Program-made: the position numbers and the translations under genes | The notes under the pieces: model-generated | Told to the model about the DNA's origin: nothing | What the model saw: the letters and a program-made list of their open reading frames with translations, nothing else | The model's database searches: none | NCBI GenBank assembly: GCA_024291935.2 | Contig: CM044306.1 | Coordinates: 19,291,001 to 19,355,000, forward strand | Source: Okapia johnstoni | Lineage: Eukaryota > Chordata > Mammalia > Artiodactyla > Giraffidae | Direction of reading: 5' to 3' | DNA length: 64,000 bases | Shown: positions 11,031 through 22,760 of the stretch, piece by piece | Numbering within the stretch: the first letter of the stretch is position 1 | Layout: every line of letters starts with the position of its first letter

Positions 11031-11286
11031 AAACAGAGTTGTGAATAAATATTCTGTTCATCAAATGTTTAATGTAAAATGGATTTCTCCTAGCCTAATA
11101 GATTACATGTAAACTATTCTAATCAGATTAGAATTAACCAAATATCAAATTAACAGGAGTCTTACTCTACATTTTTTGGATAAGTGGACTGTATTATAAT
11201 TCAGTTTGAACTGGGATAAGGTTTTGCTGTTACCTTGGTCAGGGTGCTTTATTTTCTTTAACTTGCTGGGACCTCAGATTAAATTC

Positions 11287-11288
<2 letters not shown>

Positions 11289-11333
<45 letters not shown>
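11289..11333. repeat. (TG)n microsatellite
   Basis: About 21 uninterrupted TG units directly abutting the A-rich end of a SINE, a common origin for microsatellites. Likely length-polymorphic. Confidence 0.95.
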
Positions 11334-11335
<2 letters not shown>

Positions 11336-11527
11336 CGGGCGCTCAGTCATTCCAACTCTTTTTGTCCACCAGGCTCCTCTGTTCACGGAATGTTCCAGAC
11401 AAGAATACTGGAGCAGGTTACCATTTCCTACTCCAGGAGCTCTTTCCAACCCAGGGATTAAACCTGCATCTCTTGTGTTTCCTCCATTGGCAGGCGGGTT
11501 CTTTACAACTAGTGCCACCTGGGAGGC
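11336..11527 (-). mobile_element. Bov-tA SINE
   Basis: Reverse complement of Bov-tA: GCTCAGTCATTCCAACTC through CAAGAATACTGGAGCAGG to GTGCCACCTGGGAGGC. Confidence 0.85.
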
Positions 11528-11924
11528 ATTATGCTTCCAGAAAAATCACAAGGAAAAGTACTGCAAGCAACAGTAGTAACTGTTGGACCCAGCTCTCAAG
11601 GAAAGGGGGGAGAGATTGAATCAGTTAACATGAAAATTGGAGATAAAGTTCTCTCCCAGAATATGGAAGCACCAAAGTAGTTCTAGATGACAAGGATTAT
11701 TTCTTATTTAGAGATGGTGACATTCTTGGGAAATATGTCGACTGAAATAAGTCACTATTGAAATGGCATCAGGCTTTAAATATTATTACTATCTCCCCAT
11801 TTCAGGACCACTGATTTTAGAGTCATAACAAAGATGCCATAGAGGAAGATGAAAAGGAAAAAGGGAAAGTGACTGGGACAGCACAGAGGAATGAAGGCAG
11901 ACTCTACATTAAATATCTACATTA
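11528..11924. other. No gene; unclassified spacer
   Basis: Apparently unique intergenic sequence. I see no repeat, splice or coding signal. Confidence 0.5.
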
Positions 11925-12078
11925 AGGGACTTCCCTGGTGGTCCAGTGGTTAAGCTTCCAAGCTCCCAATGCAGGGAGCCGGAGTCTGATCCCTGGTCAG
12001 GGAACTAGATCCCACATGCCGCAACAAAGATTCGGTGCAGCCAAACAAATAAATAAATATATTAAATAAATAAATAAA
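11925..12078 (+). mobile_element. CHR-type SINE
   Basis: GGGACTTCCCTGGTGGTCCA head, CAGGGAACTAGATCCCACAT and an AAATAAATAAAT tail. Confidence 0.88.
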
Positions 12079-12365
12079 ACGAACCGCTTGTCCCCACAGA
12101 TCACTCGGAACAAAATGCTCATTAACAGAACTTTGCTTAAATGTCTCTCCTCCCAGGCCCTTGACTTTTGGCCCACTCTCAGCCTGAACCAACATACAAC
12201 CTGGCCTGAGGAGAGGCTGGCTGGCTGGCTTCAGAAAAAAGCATTCTCTGCTCGCTCTCTCATCATGCCACCCTTCCAGCCCATTCCCTGATCCTGGTTC
12301 TTTCCAGCCTTGTTGACTTTCCTCTCTACCTCTTGAGACACTTGCTGATCTTACAGTCATGCACC
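12079..12365. other. No gene; unclassified spacer
   Basis: Nothing recognised apart from a short GGCT run (12218-12229). Confidence 0.5.
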
Positions 12366-12500
12366 CTGATGTTCATTACCGTGCTGTTTACAATACCCGA
12401 GACATGCAAGCAACCTAAATGTCCATTGACAGGAATGGATAAAGATGTACTACATCTATACAGGGCTTCCCAGGTGGTTCAGGGGTAAATAATCCAGTTA
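12366..12500 (+). mobile_element. L1 3' fragment joined to a Bov-tA head stub
   Basis: TGTTTACAATACCCGAGACA and CCTAAATGTCCATTGACAGG are L1 3' sequence. From 12465 a Bov-tA head GGGCTTCCCAGGTGGTTCAG runs only about 30 bp and stops where the 188-bp duplicated block begins. Confidence 0.65.
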
Positions 12501-12502
12501 GT

Positions 12503-12690
12503 AAAGAGCCATCAAATGAGTCAGAGCATATTCACTAGACTATCCCTGGGATGTAATTTGACTCATCAAAAAATATGGACATTCTTTTTTGAAGACCAGA
12601 AATCCCTTCCTGATGGGAGAGTCAGAATGGCATGGACTTGATTCTTTTTATGCATACAATCACAAAAACAAATCAACCCCCAAAACTTCT
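12503..12690 (+). repeat. 188-bp direct duplication, copy 1
   Basis: Nearly identical to 15012-15199 (about 6 differences, roughly 97%). It begins AAAGAGCCATCAAATGAGTC and ends CAACCCCCAAAACTTCT. Not a SINE or LINE I recognise. Here an L1 fragment with Bov-tA sequence lies upstream of the block; at copy 2 the same kind of pair lies downstream. Confidence 0.9.
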
Positions 12691-13045
12691 GAATTTTTAA
12701 AAATTTTTATTGGAGCATAGTTGCTTTACAATGTTGTGATAGTTTCTACTGTACAGCAAAATGAATCAGCCATACATACACAAATGTCCCTCTCTTTTGG
12801 ACTTCTTTCACATTCAGGTCACCACCGTGCATTAAGTAGAGTTCCTTGTGTTATACAGTGTCATCAGTTATCTATTTTCTACATAGTATGGATTTGTTTT
12901 TTAAGTGACGTATTATCTTAGTGGTGATGAAAATATTCTAAAATTGATTATGGTTACCACCTTTGTGAATGTACTAAAAACCATTGAAACTGTACACTTT
13001 CAGTAGGTGAATTGTATGGTCTGTGAGCTAAATCTCAATAAAGCT
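12691..13045. mobile_element. Two opposed L1 3'-end fragments
   Basis: 12691-12905 is minus-strand L1 3' UTR (TTTTTATTGGAGCATAGTTG, CAGCAAAATGAATCAGCC). 12910-13045 is plus-strand (ATTGAAACTGTACACTTTC). Confidence 0.6.
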
Positions 13046-13158
13046 AGTGGTTGTTGTTTTACTTTTCAATTGGTTTTAAAAGCGATTTTTTTAAGACTAT
13101 GAGAAGAAAAAAAAAACAGTTAGCAAACAGGACAAGAAATACTGTGAATAAAAACAGG

Positions 13159-13445
13159 TGGGACTTCCCTGGTGGTCCAGTGGTTAAGAATCCATCTGCC
13201 AATGTAGGGGACACAGGTTCAATCCTGGGTTTGGGAAGATTCCACATGCTGCAAAGCAACTAAGCCTGTTCGCCACAACTGTTGAAGCTCACATGCCCTA
13301 GAGCCCATGCTCCACATCAAGAGAAGCCATTGCAATGATTAGCCTGCAGGCTACAACTAGAGTAGCCTCTACTCGCCACAACTAGGGAAAGTCTGAGCAG
13401 CAATGAAGACCCAGCATGGCCAAAAAATAAATAAATAAATAAATT
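13159..13445 (+). mobile_element. Long CHR-type SINE
   Basis: GGGACTTCCCTGGTGGTCCA head, the long middle with GCCACAACT repeats, GACCCAGCATGGCC and an AAATAAATAAAT tail. Confidence 0.88.
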
Positions 13446-13782
13446 TTTAACATAAATAAATAAAATAGTATAATTATAAAAATAATAATAATAATACAGC
13501 CTCACAAAGGTCAAGAGGGAGAGTCTTAATGGCAAATTGGTCACTAGTGCAAATGTTGTGGAGAGTTCGAGTAAAATTAGAAAAAAAGATAATTGGTAGA
13601 ATACGGAGTTTATTAGTGATTTCTAAGTGCTCTTTTAGTAGAAAGAAAGCCACCTTTTTGGATTAACCAAAGAAATTTAAGGACTGAATTGGGAGTAAGG
13701 GATATGCAGTTTTAGAAAACAGTGAACTCTGAACAGGAGAAAATGAACAGACCCCAACCTTGAAGGCAATATTGCTCCTGTT
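13446..13782. other. No gene; AT-rich spacer
   Basis: AT-rich start (ATAATAATAATAATA run near 13480) then unclassified sequence. Confidence 0.5.
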
Positions 13783-13903
13783 TTATGTTTTTATTTTGGC
13801 CTCGAGGCACGTGGGATTTTGGCTCCCTGACCAGGGATCAAATCCACACCCCTTGCCTTGGAAGGCGAAGTCTTAATCACTGGACCACCAAGGAAGTCCC
13901 AGG
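13783..13903 (-). mobile_element. CHR-type SINE, short form
   Basis: TTTTATTTTGGCCTCGAGG through CCCTGACCAGGGATCAAATC to CACCAAGGAAGTCCC. Confidence 0.85.
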
Positions 13904-15011
13904 GATTTTTGAAGACGAGAAATATGTAAATATTACAGGCACTTTTCATATACGTCAGAGAGGCAAGAATTGTGCCTATAAATTTAGGGAGAAAAACATT
14001 ACTGCTGTCTGTGACAGCTGTGAGCCAGCTGCTGAGGACTGGTTTTCCATTTGAGGTGGTTTCTCTGATGTGAAGATACATCATTCATCCCAATCATTCA
14101 TTATTAACGAAACACATTATCTCCCTAGGATTCTCCAGCACATAGCCAAAATGGAAGGGAGTACACTGCATGCTGCACCCCCCACATCTTGCTGGTGCTC
14201 CCTCAATGTAAGCTGGTAAGATTTAAGGCAGAACCTCAATAAGAGATGAGGATGCCTGGCTACCGCCTCAGCCCCCAAATCATGTCCCTACAGAAAGGGT
14301 GGGAGTGGAAAGGGATGGAAGGCTGTACACTGTAAACCCTTCTCTACTCTCCCAGGAAGTGGGGACAACCTTCCCTGAGCTGCTGGAGCACCTTCCACTT
14401 TGTATCAGAAACTGTTTATGCATCTGTTACCCCTGCTACCCTATGAGCTTCTCAACAGGAGGGACTGGGCTTTTTTGAAGTCCCCAGCCCAGTAACTGGC
14501 TCCTGGCAAGTAGTCACACTTTGCTGAACAGACGGATGGATAGAGGAACACGAGCGAGAGCTGTGAGATTCCAGCTGCTGACAGGGTTGCATCCTGGTGT
14601 TCTTTTTCTGGGCCAAAGGGTTGTTTTTTTGTTTCCACCTCTCTATCCCTTTTCCAGACTGCCTCACCAGCTGAAAGCACACAATGGAACAGTGTGCCTT
14701 TCAGCAAATAGAGTGAGCAATGGAAAATGCAAAGCATCAACCCTGAATGCAAGCTGTGGCAGGCTGGATGCGATTCCAAATGAAGAAAAACTGCTTATTT
14801 TCACTGAAACGGAGTGAAGTCCTCTGGGAAGGATTGTTTGGCTCCCATTCTGAGTGCCAGTGTTGATCAAGCTGCTGCACCCAGGCTCAGCACGCCCCCT
14901 GTTGGATTTAGCTGACCTTTAGTAACAAGAGGAACAGGAGAGCATCCTGTCTGATGCAAATACTTCTTGGATACAGGCGAGCAGCGAGAGGGCTCTTTCG
15001 GCGAAATTCTC
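13904..15011. other. Unique intergenic sequence upstream of CAVIN1
   Basis: About 1.1 kb with little repeat content. No splice-supported coding region is visible. It holds a CTCF-like motif near 14891. Confidence 0.45.
14891..14905 (-). promoter_or_regulatory. CTCF-like motif, minus orientation
   Basis: CACGCCCCCTGTTGG resembles the reverse complement of the CTCF core (CCACCAGGGGGCGC) with a few mismatches. It would face away from the stronger plus-orientation motif at 28081. Confidence 0.35.
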
Positions 15012-15199
15012 AAAGAGCCATCAAATGAGTCAGAGCATATTCACTAGACTATCCCTGGGATATAATTTGACTCATTCAAAAATATGGACATTCTTTTTTG
15101 AAGACCAGAGATCCCTTCCTGATGGGAGAGTTGGAATGGCATGGACTTGATTCTTTTTATGCATGCAATCACAAAAACAAATCAACCCCCAAAACTTCT
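15012..15199 (+). repeat. 188-bp direct duplication, copy 2
   Basis: Partner of 12503-12690, about 2.5 kb away. It is followed by an L1 scrap (15200-15270) and a Bov-tA SINE. Confidence 0.9.
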
Positions 15200-15270
15200 C
15201 TTCAGGACCCCGCAATGTAATCTGTATATGTCCACTGATAGACAACTGGTTAAATAAGTATAGTACACCC

Positions 15271-15465
15271 TTCCCAGGTGACTCAGTGGTAAAGAATCCA
15301 CCTGCCAATGAGTTCGATCCCTGGGTCGGGAAGATCCCCTGGAGAAGGAAATGGCAACCCACTCCAGTATTCTGGCATGGAAAATCCCATGGACAGAGGA
15401 GCCTGGTGGGCTACAATCCATGGGGTCACAAGGAATTGGACACGACTTACCAACTAACCACACAC
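15271..15465 (+). mobile_element. Bov-tA SINE
   Basis: CCCTTCCCAGGTGACTCAG head with a small deletion in the tRNA region, then CCACTCCAGTATTCTGGC and the terminal GGACACGACTTACC. An L1 fragment precedes it at 15200-15270. Confidence 0.88.
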
Positions 15466-15551
15466 ATGCACATTGGAAAACAAGGCCTCTCTCATACTGA
15501 TATGAACAATCTCCAAGATATATATTAGTAACTGACAAAAAGCAAAATGCT

Positions 15552-15585
15552 GATATATATACATATATATATATATACATATATA

Positions 15586-15618
<33 letters not shown>

Positions 15619-15620
15619 CA
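15552..15620. repeat. (AT)n / (ATAC)n microsatellite
   Basis: Imperfect AT-rich dinucleotide tract with interspersed ACAT units. Confidence 0.9.
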
Positions 15621-17199
15621 GTCTTTGTAGGTGTGCAAAGGCTTCCTAGAGAAGATACCACAAGAAAACAATAATCGTTGTCCCCTGAACCAGAATTAAG
15701 TTTGCTTCAGATAGGAATAGAAAGAAAACTTTTCACTATATTTCTTTGTGTGCTACTTGCAGTTTGTCTCTTATGTGTCACCTATAAAAGCTAACCAATT
15801 TTTTAAAAGTAAGAACCTTATGAAGGTCCAGTTAGTTTCCCTACTGTCACTCTTCTTTCTCTCCAGAAGTCTTGTCAATCCTCAGTGGAAGGAACTTAAA
15901 CTCTTATAACACATTTTTTTTTATCAAATTCTAAAATAAATAGGTAATCTGTCAGTTCTAGTATATAAATACATGTGACTTTATATACCAGTTCATTCTA
16001 TTTGAATCTCAGACAAGAAAGCCACTTGTTTCTGTGGAGACAGCAATTGAAGCGTCAGGGGAAATATTTTGTTCAATAGCTGTTGGGACTATTCCAGATG
16101 ATTCCAGGCTATCCCAGACAGTGAGTTCCTCAGCTTCTTTCTGGGTTGGTGGCTTCTCTGACTGGATTAATAGGGCCTGGCAATTTTTCACACTTCCTAA
16201 TGATAATGCATGCCAGATAAGAAGTGACCTTTTGCCAAGATCATCATCGATCCAGCTGGGGAAACCCAAGGTTGGTTTCCTAACTAGGGAAAAGGTTTGC
16301 AGCTTTTCTGGGGGAAAGGGAGCTGGTACTACTCCAGTGCTGTGCTAGAGAGTAAAACCAGGGAGAATGGGCATTCTCTCCTGGACTTCTTGATCCTGCT
16401 CAGAACTGCCTGCTCCTTGGTACCCATCATAATGGGAAATATGTTTGTAGGTCGACAGGCTGGTGGCACAAATGGGTGGCAGCATCTGCCCCTCCCTGTG
16501 CTGGTGAAAGATACAGCCTGCTAAGATGGAAAGTGCCAGAGAGGGGTCCTGACACCTGGTTTGAGCTCCAAGCTAAGGTGAATTTGCTGGCAAACCTCCT
16601 GGCAAGTCATTTGCCCTCTCCAGACCCTGTTTCCAGTCTGTCAAGTGAGGAGGTGGGGTCTGATATTTCTGCAAACGCCATAGTCTCTGGGCTCCAGAGA
16701 GATGGGTGAACTCCCTGTCCTGCTCTCTGAGCTCAGTGTCAGCCAGGCCTCTGGGGCAGGCGGAAACACAGGGAAAGGTGGTTTTTAGAGAGAGGTGAGC
16801 AAAAAGCTCTAGTTTCTATTTTATTGCCCATCTTTATCCTCCTCTGTTAGGATAATTCTAAGAGGGACCTAAGAGGAGCTTGGAGGCCCCTCACCACCAC
16901 TGTGGCTCTAACGTGTAAGTTCTTCCCTCCGTTCGCAAAGGACCCCTCAAGCTTTTTCGAACAGTGCTGGGTAACTTGATGGGGTGGCTAGTCCGAGGTC
17001 CCTTAGAAAAGGCTGTGGAAGCCATAGATCCTTTCCCTCTCTAAAACGGGACACCGGCAAACACAACAGTTTGCACGTAATTTCAGGATATCCTGTCCCA
17101 CCTGACTACCTGGTCTGGAACTTAAAAGGCAGAGGTGGGTTTGCGGATGAGCGAAAAGAGCGGGAGGGAAAAGCCTAGCAACACTCCAGGACCTGTTTC
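15621..17199. other. Unique 5' flank of CAVIN1
   Basis: Nearly repeat-free sequence that becomes GC-richer towards 17200. No coding exon is supported. It may contain distal regulatory sequence of CAVIN1. Confidence 0.45.
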
Positions 17200-17603
17200 C
17201 CTTCCCCAGCGCACATTCCTCCGCCCCAGTCCCGCTCCCGCCGCCTCCACTGCCAGCGGAGGCCCTGGTCTCCCGTTCCAACTATTCCAACCATCCTAGG
17301 AAGGGTGGGGCGCTGGGCTCTTGGGTCCCCCTGGGCTGCCCCTCCTTCTCCAGCATCGGTCTCCCCTTCTGCCCCGGTCCCTCCCTTTCTGGGGTCGGGC
17401 CAGCCAATGGGCGACGAGACTCCGGGGTTTGGCCTGGGATTCGGGGAACTCACCGATCCCCCGCCCCACAGTTCTGGCCACCATCCCGGTGCGCACGGAC
17501 GTGGCTCGAGTTTCCTCCGCGCTCTCTCTCGCTCTTCCTCTTCTCCGGGTCTCCCGCTCCCGCTTCAGCTCCACCCGGCCGGCCCGCACGGCTCCGGGCA
17601 GCC
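17200..17603 (+). promoter_or_regulatory. CAVIN1 CpG-island promoter and 5' UTR
   Basis: CpG-rich DNA starts here and runs to about 18950. A CCAAT box sits at 17404-17408 (CAGCCAATGGGCG). I see no TATA box, so dispersed initiation is likely. The transcription start cannot be fixed by eye; about 17440-17560 is plausible. No ATG occurs between 17440 and the initiator at 17604, so the leader probably lacks upstream start codons. Confidence 0.75.
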
Positions 17604-18074
17604 ATGGAGGACACCCAGCTCCACATCATCGAGCAGCCGCTTTCCGGGTACCCCGACGCCGGGGACCAGGGGTCCTCCACCATGGGGGCTCCGGCGGCCG
17701 AGGAGCCGTCGGGGGCCGGCTCTGAGGAGCTGATCAAATCGGACCAGGTGAACGGCGTGCTGGTACTGAGCCTTCTGGACAAAATCATCGGCGCCGTCGA
17801 CCAGATCCAACTGACCCAAGCCCAGCTGGAGGAGCGGCAGGCGGAGATGGAGGGCGCCGTGCAGAGCATCCAGGGCGAGCTGAGCAAGCTGGGCAAGGCG
17901 CACGCCACCACGAGCAACACCGTGAGCAAGCTGCTGGAGAAGGTGCGCAAAGTCAGCGTCAACGTGAAGACCGTGCGCGGCAGCCTGGAGCGCCAGGCCG
18001 GCCAGATCAAGAAGCTGGAGGTCAACGAGGCCGAGCTGCTGCGGCGCCGCAACTTTAAAGTCATGATCTACCAG
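17604..18074 (+). CDS. CAVIN1 (PTRF, cavin-1) exon 1, residues 1-157
   Basis: Cavin-1 trimerises, coats caveolae with caveolin-1 and other cavins, and was first described as an RNA polymerase I transcript-release factor. This exon starts in a strong Kozak context (GCAGCCATGG) and encodes MEDTQLHIIEQ at the N-terminus. An acidic, flexible stretch runs to about residue 45. The leucine-rich helical region (HR1, about 48-157) that drives trimerisation follows, including LVLSLLDKIIGAVDQIQL. The frame ends at MIYQ on a clean donor, CAG|GTGAGC, in phase 0. The protein matches the mammalian family closely. Exon 2 is at 28629. The exon is extremely CpG-rich, which produces long antisense open frames that I do not regard as genes. 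Confidence 0.97.
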
Positions 18075-20707
18075 GTGAGCTGGCGGGCGGACCGCGCCCA
18101 GAGGCCCGGCGTCCCCCGCCCTGGGCTCAAGGTGGGAGGACCTGCCCGCGGCGCGGCTCTTGCGGCAGCCTGACCCAGCTCGGGGGATCATCCACCCTCT
18201 TTCCACGAGCGCTGCTGCGTTGGGGTAGGGTGGGGTGGGTGGGCAGGCGGGCGGCGGGCTCCTGGAGCGCTCAAGAGGGGCGCGCGGTGCACACCGCGGC
18301 TCCTCACCCAGCCGCTACCTCCGGTGTCCAACGCGTAGCGGAACCGAGTTAGGGGGCTTGACTCAGGGACACTGCGCCCCGCAGATCGCTCCCGACCTGG
18401 CTTGTCAAAAGTCTTCCTACTTAGAGGAAGTTTTGGGGGGAGCCGGGGTGCCTGGCGACCACTGGGGCCCGCTGTAAGCGGACACGGGCGGCGCGGCCCG
18501 GGTTTGGGGCCTCCGGCGCTGCCCGCCCGATATAGCGGGTGATTCAGGGCTCAGGCACGCATCGCGGGGGCTGCGCCAGGCGAGGGACGCGGCTGCCAGC
18601 ACGCCCCCACGGACCCCGCATCGGCCTCGGACGCCCACGCCGCCCCTCGCTGCGATCCTCTCCCGCCTCCCCGCACTTTCGGCCTTTGGGGACACCCTAT
18701 CTCGCGGCGCGCCCCTACCCCTCGGCCTGTTGGAAGCAGCCGCGCGAGGGTGGTGGCCCGCGGCGTGAGGAGTCCTGAAGGGGCTGGTGGAGGGGAGGGG
18801 ACAGCACCCCCCACCTTGGCCCCGCGGTCTGGGCGCGGTGAATCACCCCGCATGCCTGCGGGGGCGGCCGAGGAGCCTGAGGACAAGCAGCCGGAGGCTG
18901 GCGCGCCCCAGGCTCCGCCCAGTCAGCTTGTTGCTTCCTTTGCACCTCTCCCGGTTCTTCCCGCCTGGAAAAAAATGGGAGTTTTTGTATCCTAACCCCA
19001 AGTAAACCAGGGCATCTCAGGATCGCTGCTCTTCTCCACTCTGCCGCCCAAATGCCATTTGGGGCGGGTCTGAGCCGAGAGCTCGGTGATCTTGGGTAGG
19101 GTGGGAACGTGCCCAGCCTCGTGTTTCTGCTTCCCTCGGGCCTGGTTGATGTTCCCACCCCAAGGAGGTGAGATCATGGGGGCTGAGGGGTTAGTCTATG
19201 TCCCCTCGCTCCCCTACCCTCACTGAAGGGAATGGGAAAAAAAGAATGCCCAATTTCCCACATCTCCCCAGGGAGAGGGCCTCTGTCCGGGAGATGTGGT
19301 TTCACTGACAGCTCAGAGGCCCTCCTTAGCTGTTCTGTGTTCTGACTGACCATCAGGGATGCGGCCAGGTCCTTGGTTTGGTCAGTGTGGTGGAACTAAG
19401 AGAAATGCAGATTGAAACAAGCAAGTTCGGGGACAGCAGATATAAGTGAGCTGGCAGTCATCTGAGAAGAAGGTGGTGGGACAGAGGCTGCAAGGTTGAC
19501 CCCCCCTGTCTCCTCCCCCCAGGAACTCCTCCCAAGAGATACTTGAACTTTAAACAGTTTACTTCCCCCCCCGCCCAATATAGCACTAACTTATAGAAAA
19601 CATTTGCCCAGAATTGTTTCTACTTAATTTAACTGCGAGGAAGCAGAATGGGGTGAGGTAGGGGGGTGAAATTTTTTAAGAGAATCATTGCCTAGCACTG
19701 GGGTGCATGAAAGGCAGGAGAAGAGGGCAGGGCTCTTAGACAGCAGGCCCCCTCTATCTTCTCTCCAGAGCCTGGTGTGGGAGAGGGGAGCCACGAAGGG
19801 CTTGGATGGGTGACCCTTCTCATTCAAAATGTCCCAGACCACAGGACCTGGGAAAGTTCTCAGCCTGGAGGTAAACCTCCTTATGTCAAAGGAGATTCTG
19901 AGAGACTTCTGCGCAGAGGCCAATGGCGTGTCTGTTACTGCCTCTAGGCAGTTGGCACAGATTGTGTGTCTGTGTATTGTGTATCCAGGGTGGGGGGAGG
20001 GTCTAATCACAGGGTGGCTTTGATTGCATCAAGGCCAGTGGGAGACAGAGGGTTGGGGTAGAAGGAATGACTCAAGCTGGAGACCCTGAGCCCCCAAACC
20101 ACAGGGGAAATAACTAAGACCTAAAGTGGTCCCAACCCACAGTGAAGCTCTGGGGGAAAAAAATCCCAGCAACAGGGGTGGGGCCCAAGGCAGCGGAACT
20201 TCCCTGAGTTGCAGAGCAGATGTTCCAGGTGGGGGCGAGGGGGTGGGGTACTCAGCTGTTGGAGGAAAGCAGAGGCTGCTCCTCCCTGAGGCCTGCAGGC
20301 TTGGAAAGAGAATGAGGTAAAAATAGCCTTGTGCCTTGGCAGACCTAATAGGGAAGCTTGGGGGCAGCAACGTTTATGATAAAATTGGGCTGAGGAGGTA
20401 GGATGTTTGGGTGGCCAGGCAGAGAGATCTGGGAAAAGGCCGCCCTGGGATGATGTGAGTTTTCCAGTTGGGGAGGAGATGTGGTGTTCCCCACTGCAGA
20501 AGCAGGAGGTGATGATGTGGCAAAAGGGGGATGTGGAGGGAGAGTGAAGGGGTGGGAAGGCCCAGCTGTGGGATCAGGCCATTTGGTTTCCCACACCTTT
20601 TTCCTGCGGGATAACAGAGGGAATCCCTTGTGTGGTCCCACCCAAATTCAGGGAACTGCTAGGCATAATGATTTCACAGGTTAAGTTTGGATTTGACATC
20701 TCTCCCC

Positions 20708-20766
<59 letters not shown>
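20708..20766. repeat. (AC)n microsatellite
   Basis: About 29 uninterrupted AC units inside CAVIN1 intron 1. Likely polymorphic. Confidence 0.95.
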
Positions 20767-20768
<2 letters not shown>

Positions 20769-21038
20769 AATTCAGCCCCTCCCATCACAGGATATCAGAG
20801 CCCTCACCTTGAACTCACTTCTGAGTCATTATTGTCCTTCTTTGGCATTTCCCTCGTCTCCCAAACAAAAACAGCAGTTTGGCGTCCCATCCTATCAGGC
20901 AACACCTCACTAGGCAACAGCCAGTGAGGGAGAGAAGTGAATCCTACTAGTAGCTGAGGGGTCAGTGGACCAAGAACTGCTAGGAAGACCAGGCCAACTA
21001 CAGCCCCATGCAAATAGCAGCGGCTATGCTCAGTAAGG

Positions 21039-21345
21039 AGGGCTTCCCAGATGGCTCAGCAGTAAACAATCCTCCTGCCAAGCAGGAGGCACCAGTTCGA
21101 TCCCTGGGTCAGGAAAGAAATGTCAGCCCACTCCAGTATTCTTGCTTGGAAAATCTAATGGATGGAGGAGCCTGGCAGGCTACAGTCCATGGGGTCACAA
21201 AGAGTCAGACATGACTGAGTGACTTCACTAGCTAGCTAGTACTCTTGCCTGGAAATTTTCATGGACAGAGGAGCCTGGTGGGCAATAAACCATAGGGTCG
21301 CAAACAGCTGGACACAGTTCAGTGACCAAACAGCAGCAGCAACAG
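21039..21345 (+). mobile_element. Bov-tA SINE plus second Bov-A unit
   Basis: A Bov-tA copy (GGGCTTCCCAGATGGCTCAG to GACTGAGTGACTT) is followed by a second, more diverged BovB-derived unit from 21239 (TACTCTTGCCTGGAAATTT), as in Bov-A2 dimers. Confidence 0.85.
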
Positions 21346-21845
21346 TGCTCATTAAGGAGCCAATTCTCCCAAGCCAATTCTCCTAATCCTAATATCCAAT
21401 CCTAATTTGGATGTTATTAGAGTTCTTTTAGAATCCAGAAAGGGAGGCTAAAATGGAAATAAACATGTTCTAAAGGAGTTTTGATGAAGCAGTTAGTGAC
21501 CTACATTTGGACCCATCAGACTTGCTCCAAGGGCTTGAGGGCAGGATCAGGATGCATTTAAGGGCTTAGGTGGCGCATGAGCATTAAAGGGGTGGACACC
21601 AGGGCTGGCGTGAGGGCCTGCTGGCTTTTCCTCTGCAAATCCTAACCCAGACTATAGCTCCTCCCCGGACTCAAAGCAAATCGGGGCTACCTGGTTCCAG
21701 AAGAACCCCACACTTTTGTCCAAAAAATCATCCCAATTTGGGGCTCTGGTCTCTCTCACCCTCTGGTTGCCTAGTGGAGAGTGTTTACCATATGCTTCCT
21801 CCAAAAAGCTAAGTTTGGGTTGTTTTTCATGGTCACTGGATACTA

Positions 21846-22050
21846 GTGTTAGTTGCTCAGTTGTGTCTGACTCTTTGCAACCCCATGGACTGTAGCCCGC
21901 CAGGCTCCTCTGTCCACTGAATTCTCCAGGCAAGAATACTGGAGTTGGTTGCCATTTCCTTCTCCAGGGGATTTTCCCGACCCAGGGATCGAACTTGAGT
22001 CTCCCGTATTGTGGGCAGATTCTTTACTGTCTGAACCACCAGAGAATCCA
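21846..22050 (-). mobile_element. Bov-tA SINE
   Basis: Reverse complement of Bov-tA: TAGTTGCTCAGTTGTGTCTG through GGATCGAACTTGAGTCTCC to GAACCACCAGAGAATCC. Confidence 0.88.
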
Positions 22051-22339
22051 AAAATCTACCACTGGATCCAAAACAGGGACCATATTCTTAGAGGTATTCC
22101 TAAGACCAAAGGAAATCATACTCCTCCCTCTGATTTTTTTAAAGTGTAGTCTGACTATTATAAAGGTCAAAATCAGAAAAGGAAGAGATGGGCAATTGAT
22201 AGGGAGAGGGAATATTATTGCTAGGCAAACAACCACAAAGATGAGTTTGTTCCATTATTTTGAACTACCATTGTGAATAGTTCCATCATTCTTTCTCTAT
22301 AGACTTTTTGAGCTGGAAGATGCTTTGGAGATAGTCAAC

Positions 22340-22460
22340 TTCAGCTGTTTCATTTTGTAGTGGAGGAAGCTGAGGTCCCAAGAGGGGAAGTCACTTGCCT
22401 ATTGCCACTCAAGCACTTGGGGGTCAAAGCTGAGGCAAGGGCCCAGGTATACCCCCTTCT
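22340..22460 (+). mobile_element. MIR-like fragment
   Basis: GAGGAAGCTGAGGTCCCAAG then GGGAAGTCACTTGCC and AAAGCTGAGGCAAGGGCC follow the MIR core pattern. Confidence 0.5.
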
Positions 22461-22611
22461 TCTGCTATACTCTCTGCCCCTTGCTTTCTCCTTCTTTTCC
22501 TGGGCTATGCAGCAGAAATCGGGGTCGGGCGAGGCTAGCCCTAAGCAAGGATAGTTCTGGCTTCTTCATTCTCTGAGGGAGATAGCTGCACAGTTCTGGC
22601 ACTGGGACAGA

Positions 22612-22645
<34 letters not shown>

Positions 22646-22760
22646 CACATGTGTTTGTGAGGATGTGTATGTGTGAAGGTGTGCATGTGAGGGTGTGTGT
22701 GTGAGAGTGTATGTGAGGGAATGTGTGTGTGTGTGTGTGAGGGTGTGTGTGTGCAGTGTT
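22612..22760. repeat. Imperfect (TG)n tract
   Basis: A pure (TG)n block at 22614-22643 is followed by interrupted TGTG/GTGAGGG-type units to about 22755. Confidence 0.92.

Noticed and set aside
11206..11619. 137-codon frame with a long Cys-Val run
   Set aside because: It is the translation of a (TG)n microsatellite plus a reversed Bov-tA SINE.
15182..15661. 159-codon minus-strand frame with Tyr-Ile repeats
   Set aside because: Made of an (AT)n tract and a reversed Bov-tA SINE.
16009..16709. Overlapping frames of 75-104 codons upstream of CAVIN1
   Set aside because: Different frames with no splice signals and no recognisable protein family. Could be part of a non-coding RNA, but nothing in the sequence shows it.
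17450..18206. Long minus-strand open frames (over 200 codons) opposite CAVIN1 exon 1
   Set aside because: They mirror a strongly GC-biased exon on the opposite strand and show no known domain. Stop-poor antisense frames are expected where third codon positions are nearly all G or C.
20708..20766. Possible CRISPR-like or tandem array
   Set aside because: A simple AC microsatellite with no spacers.
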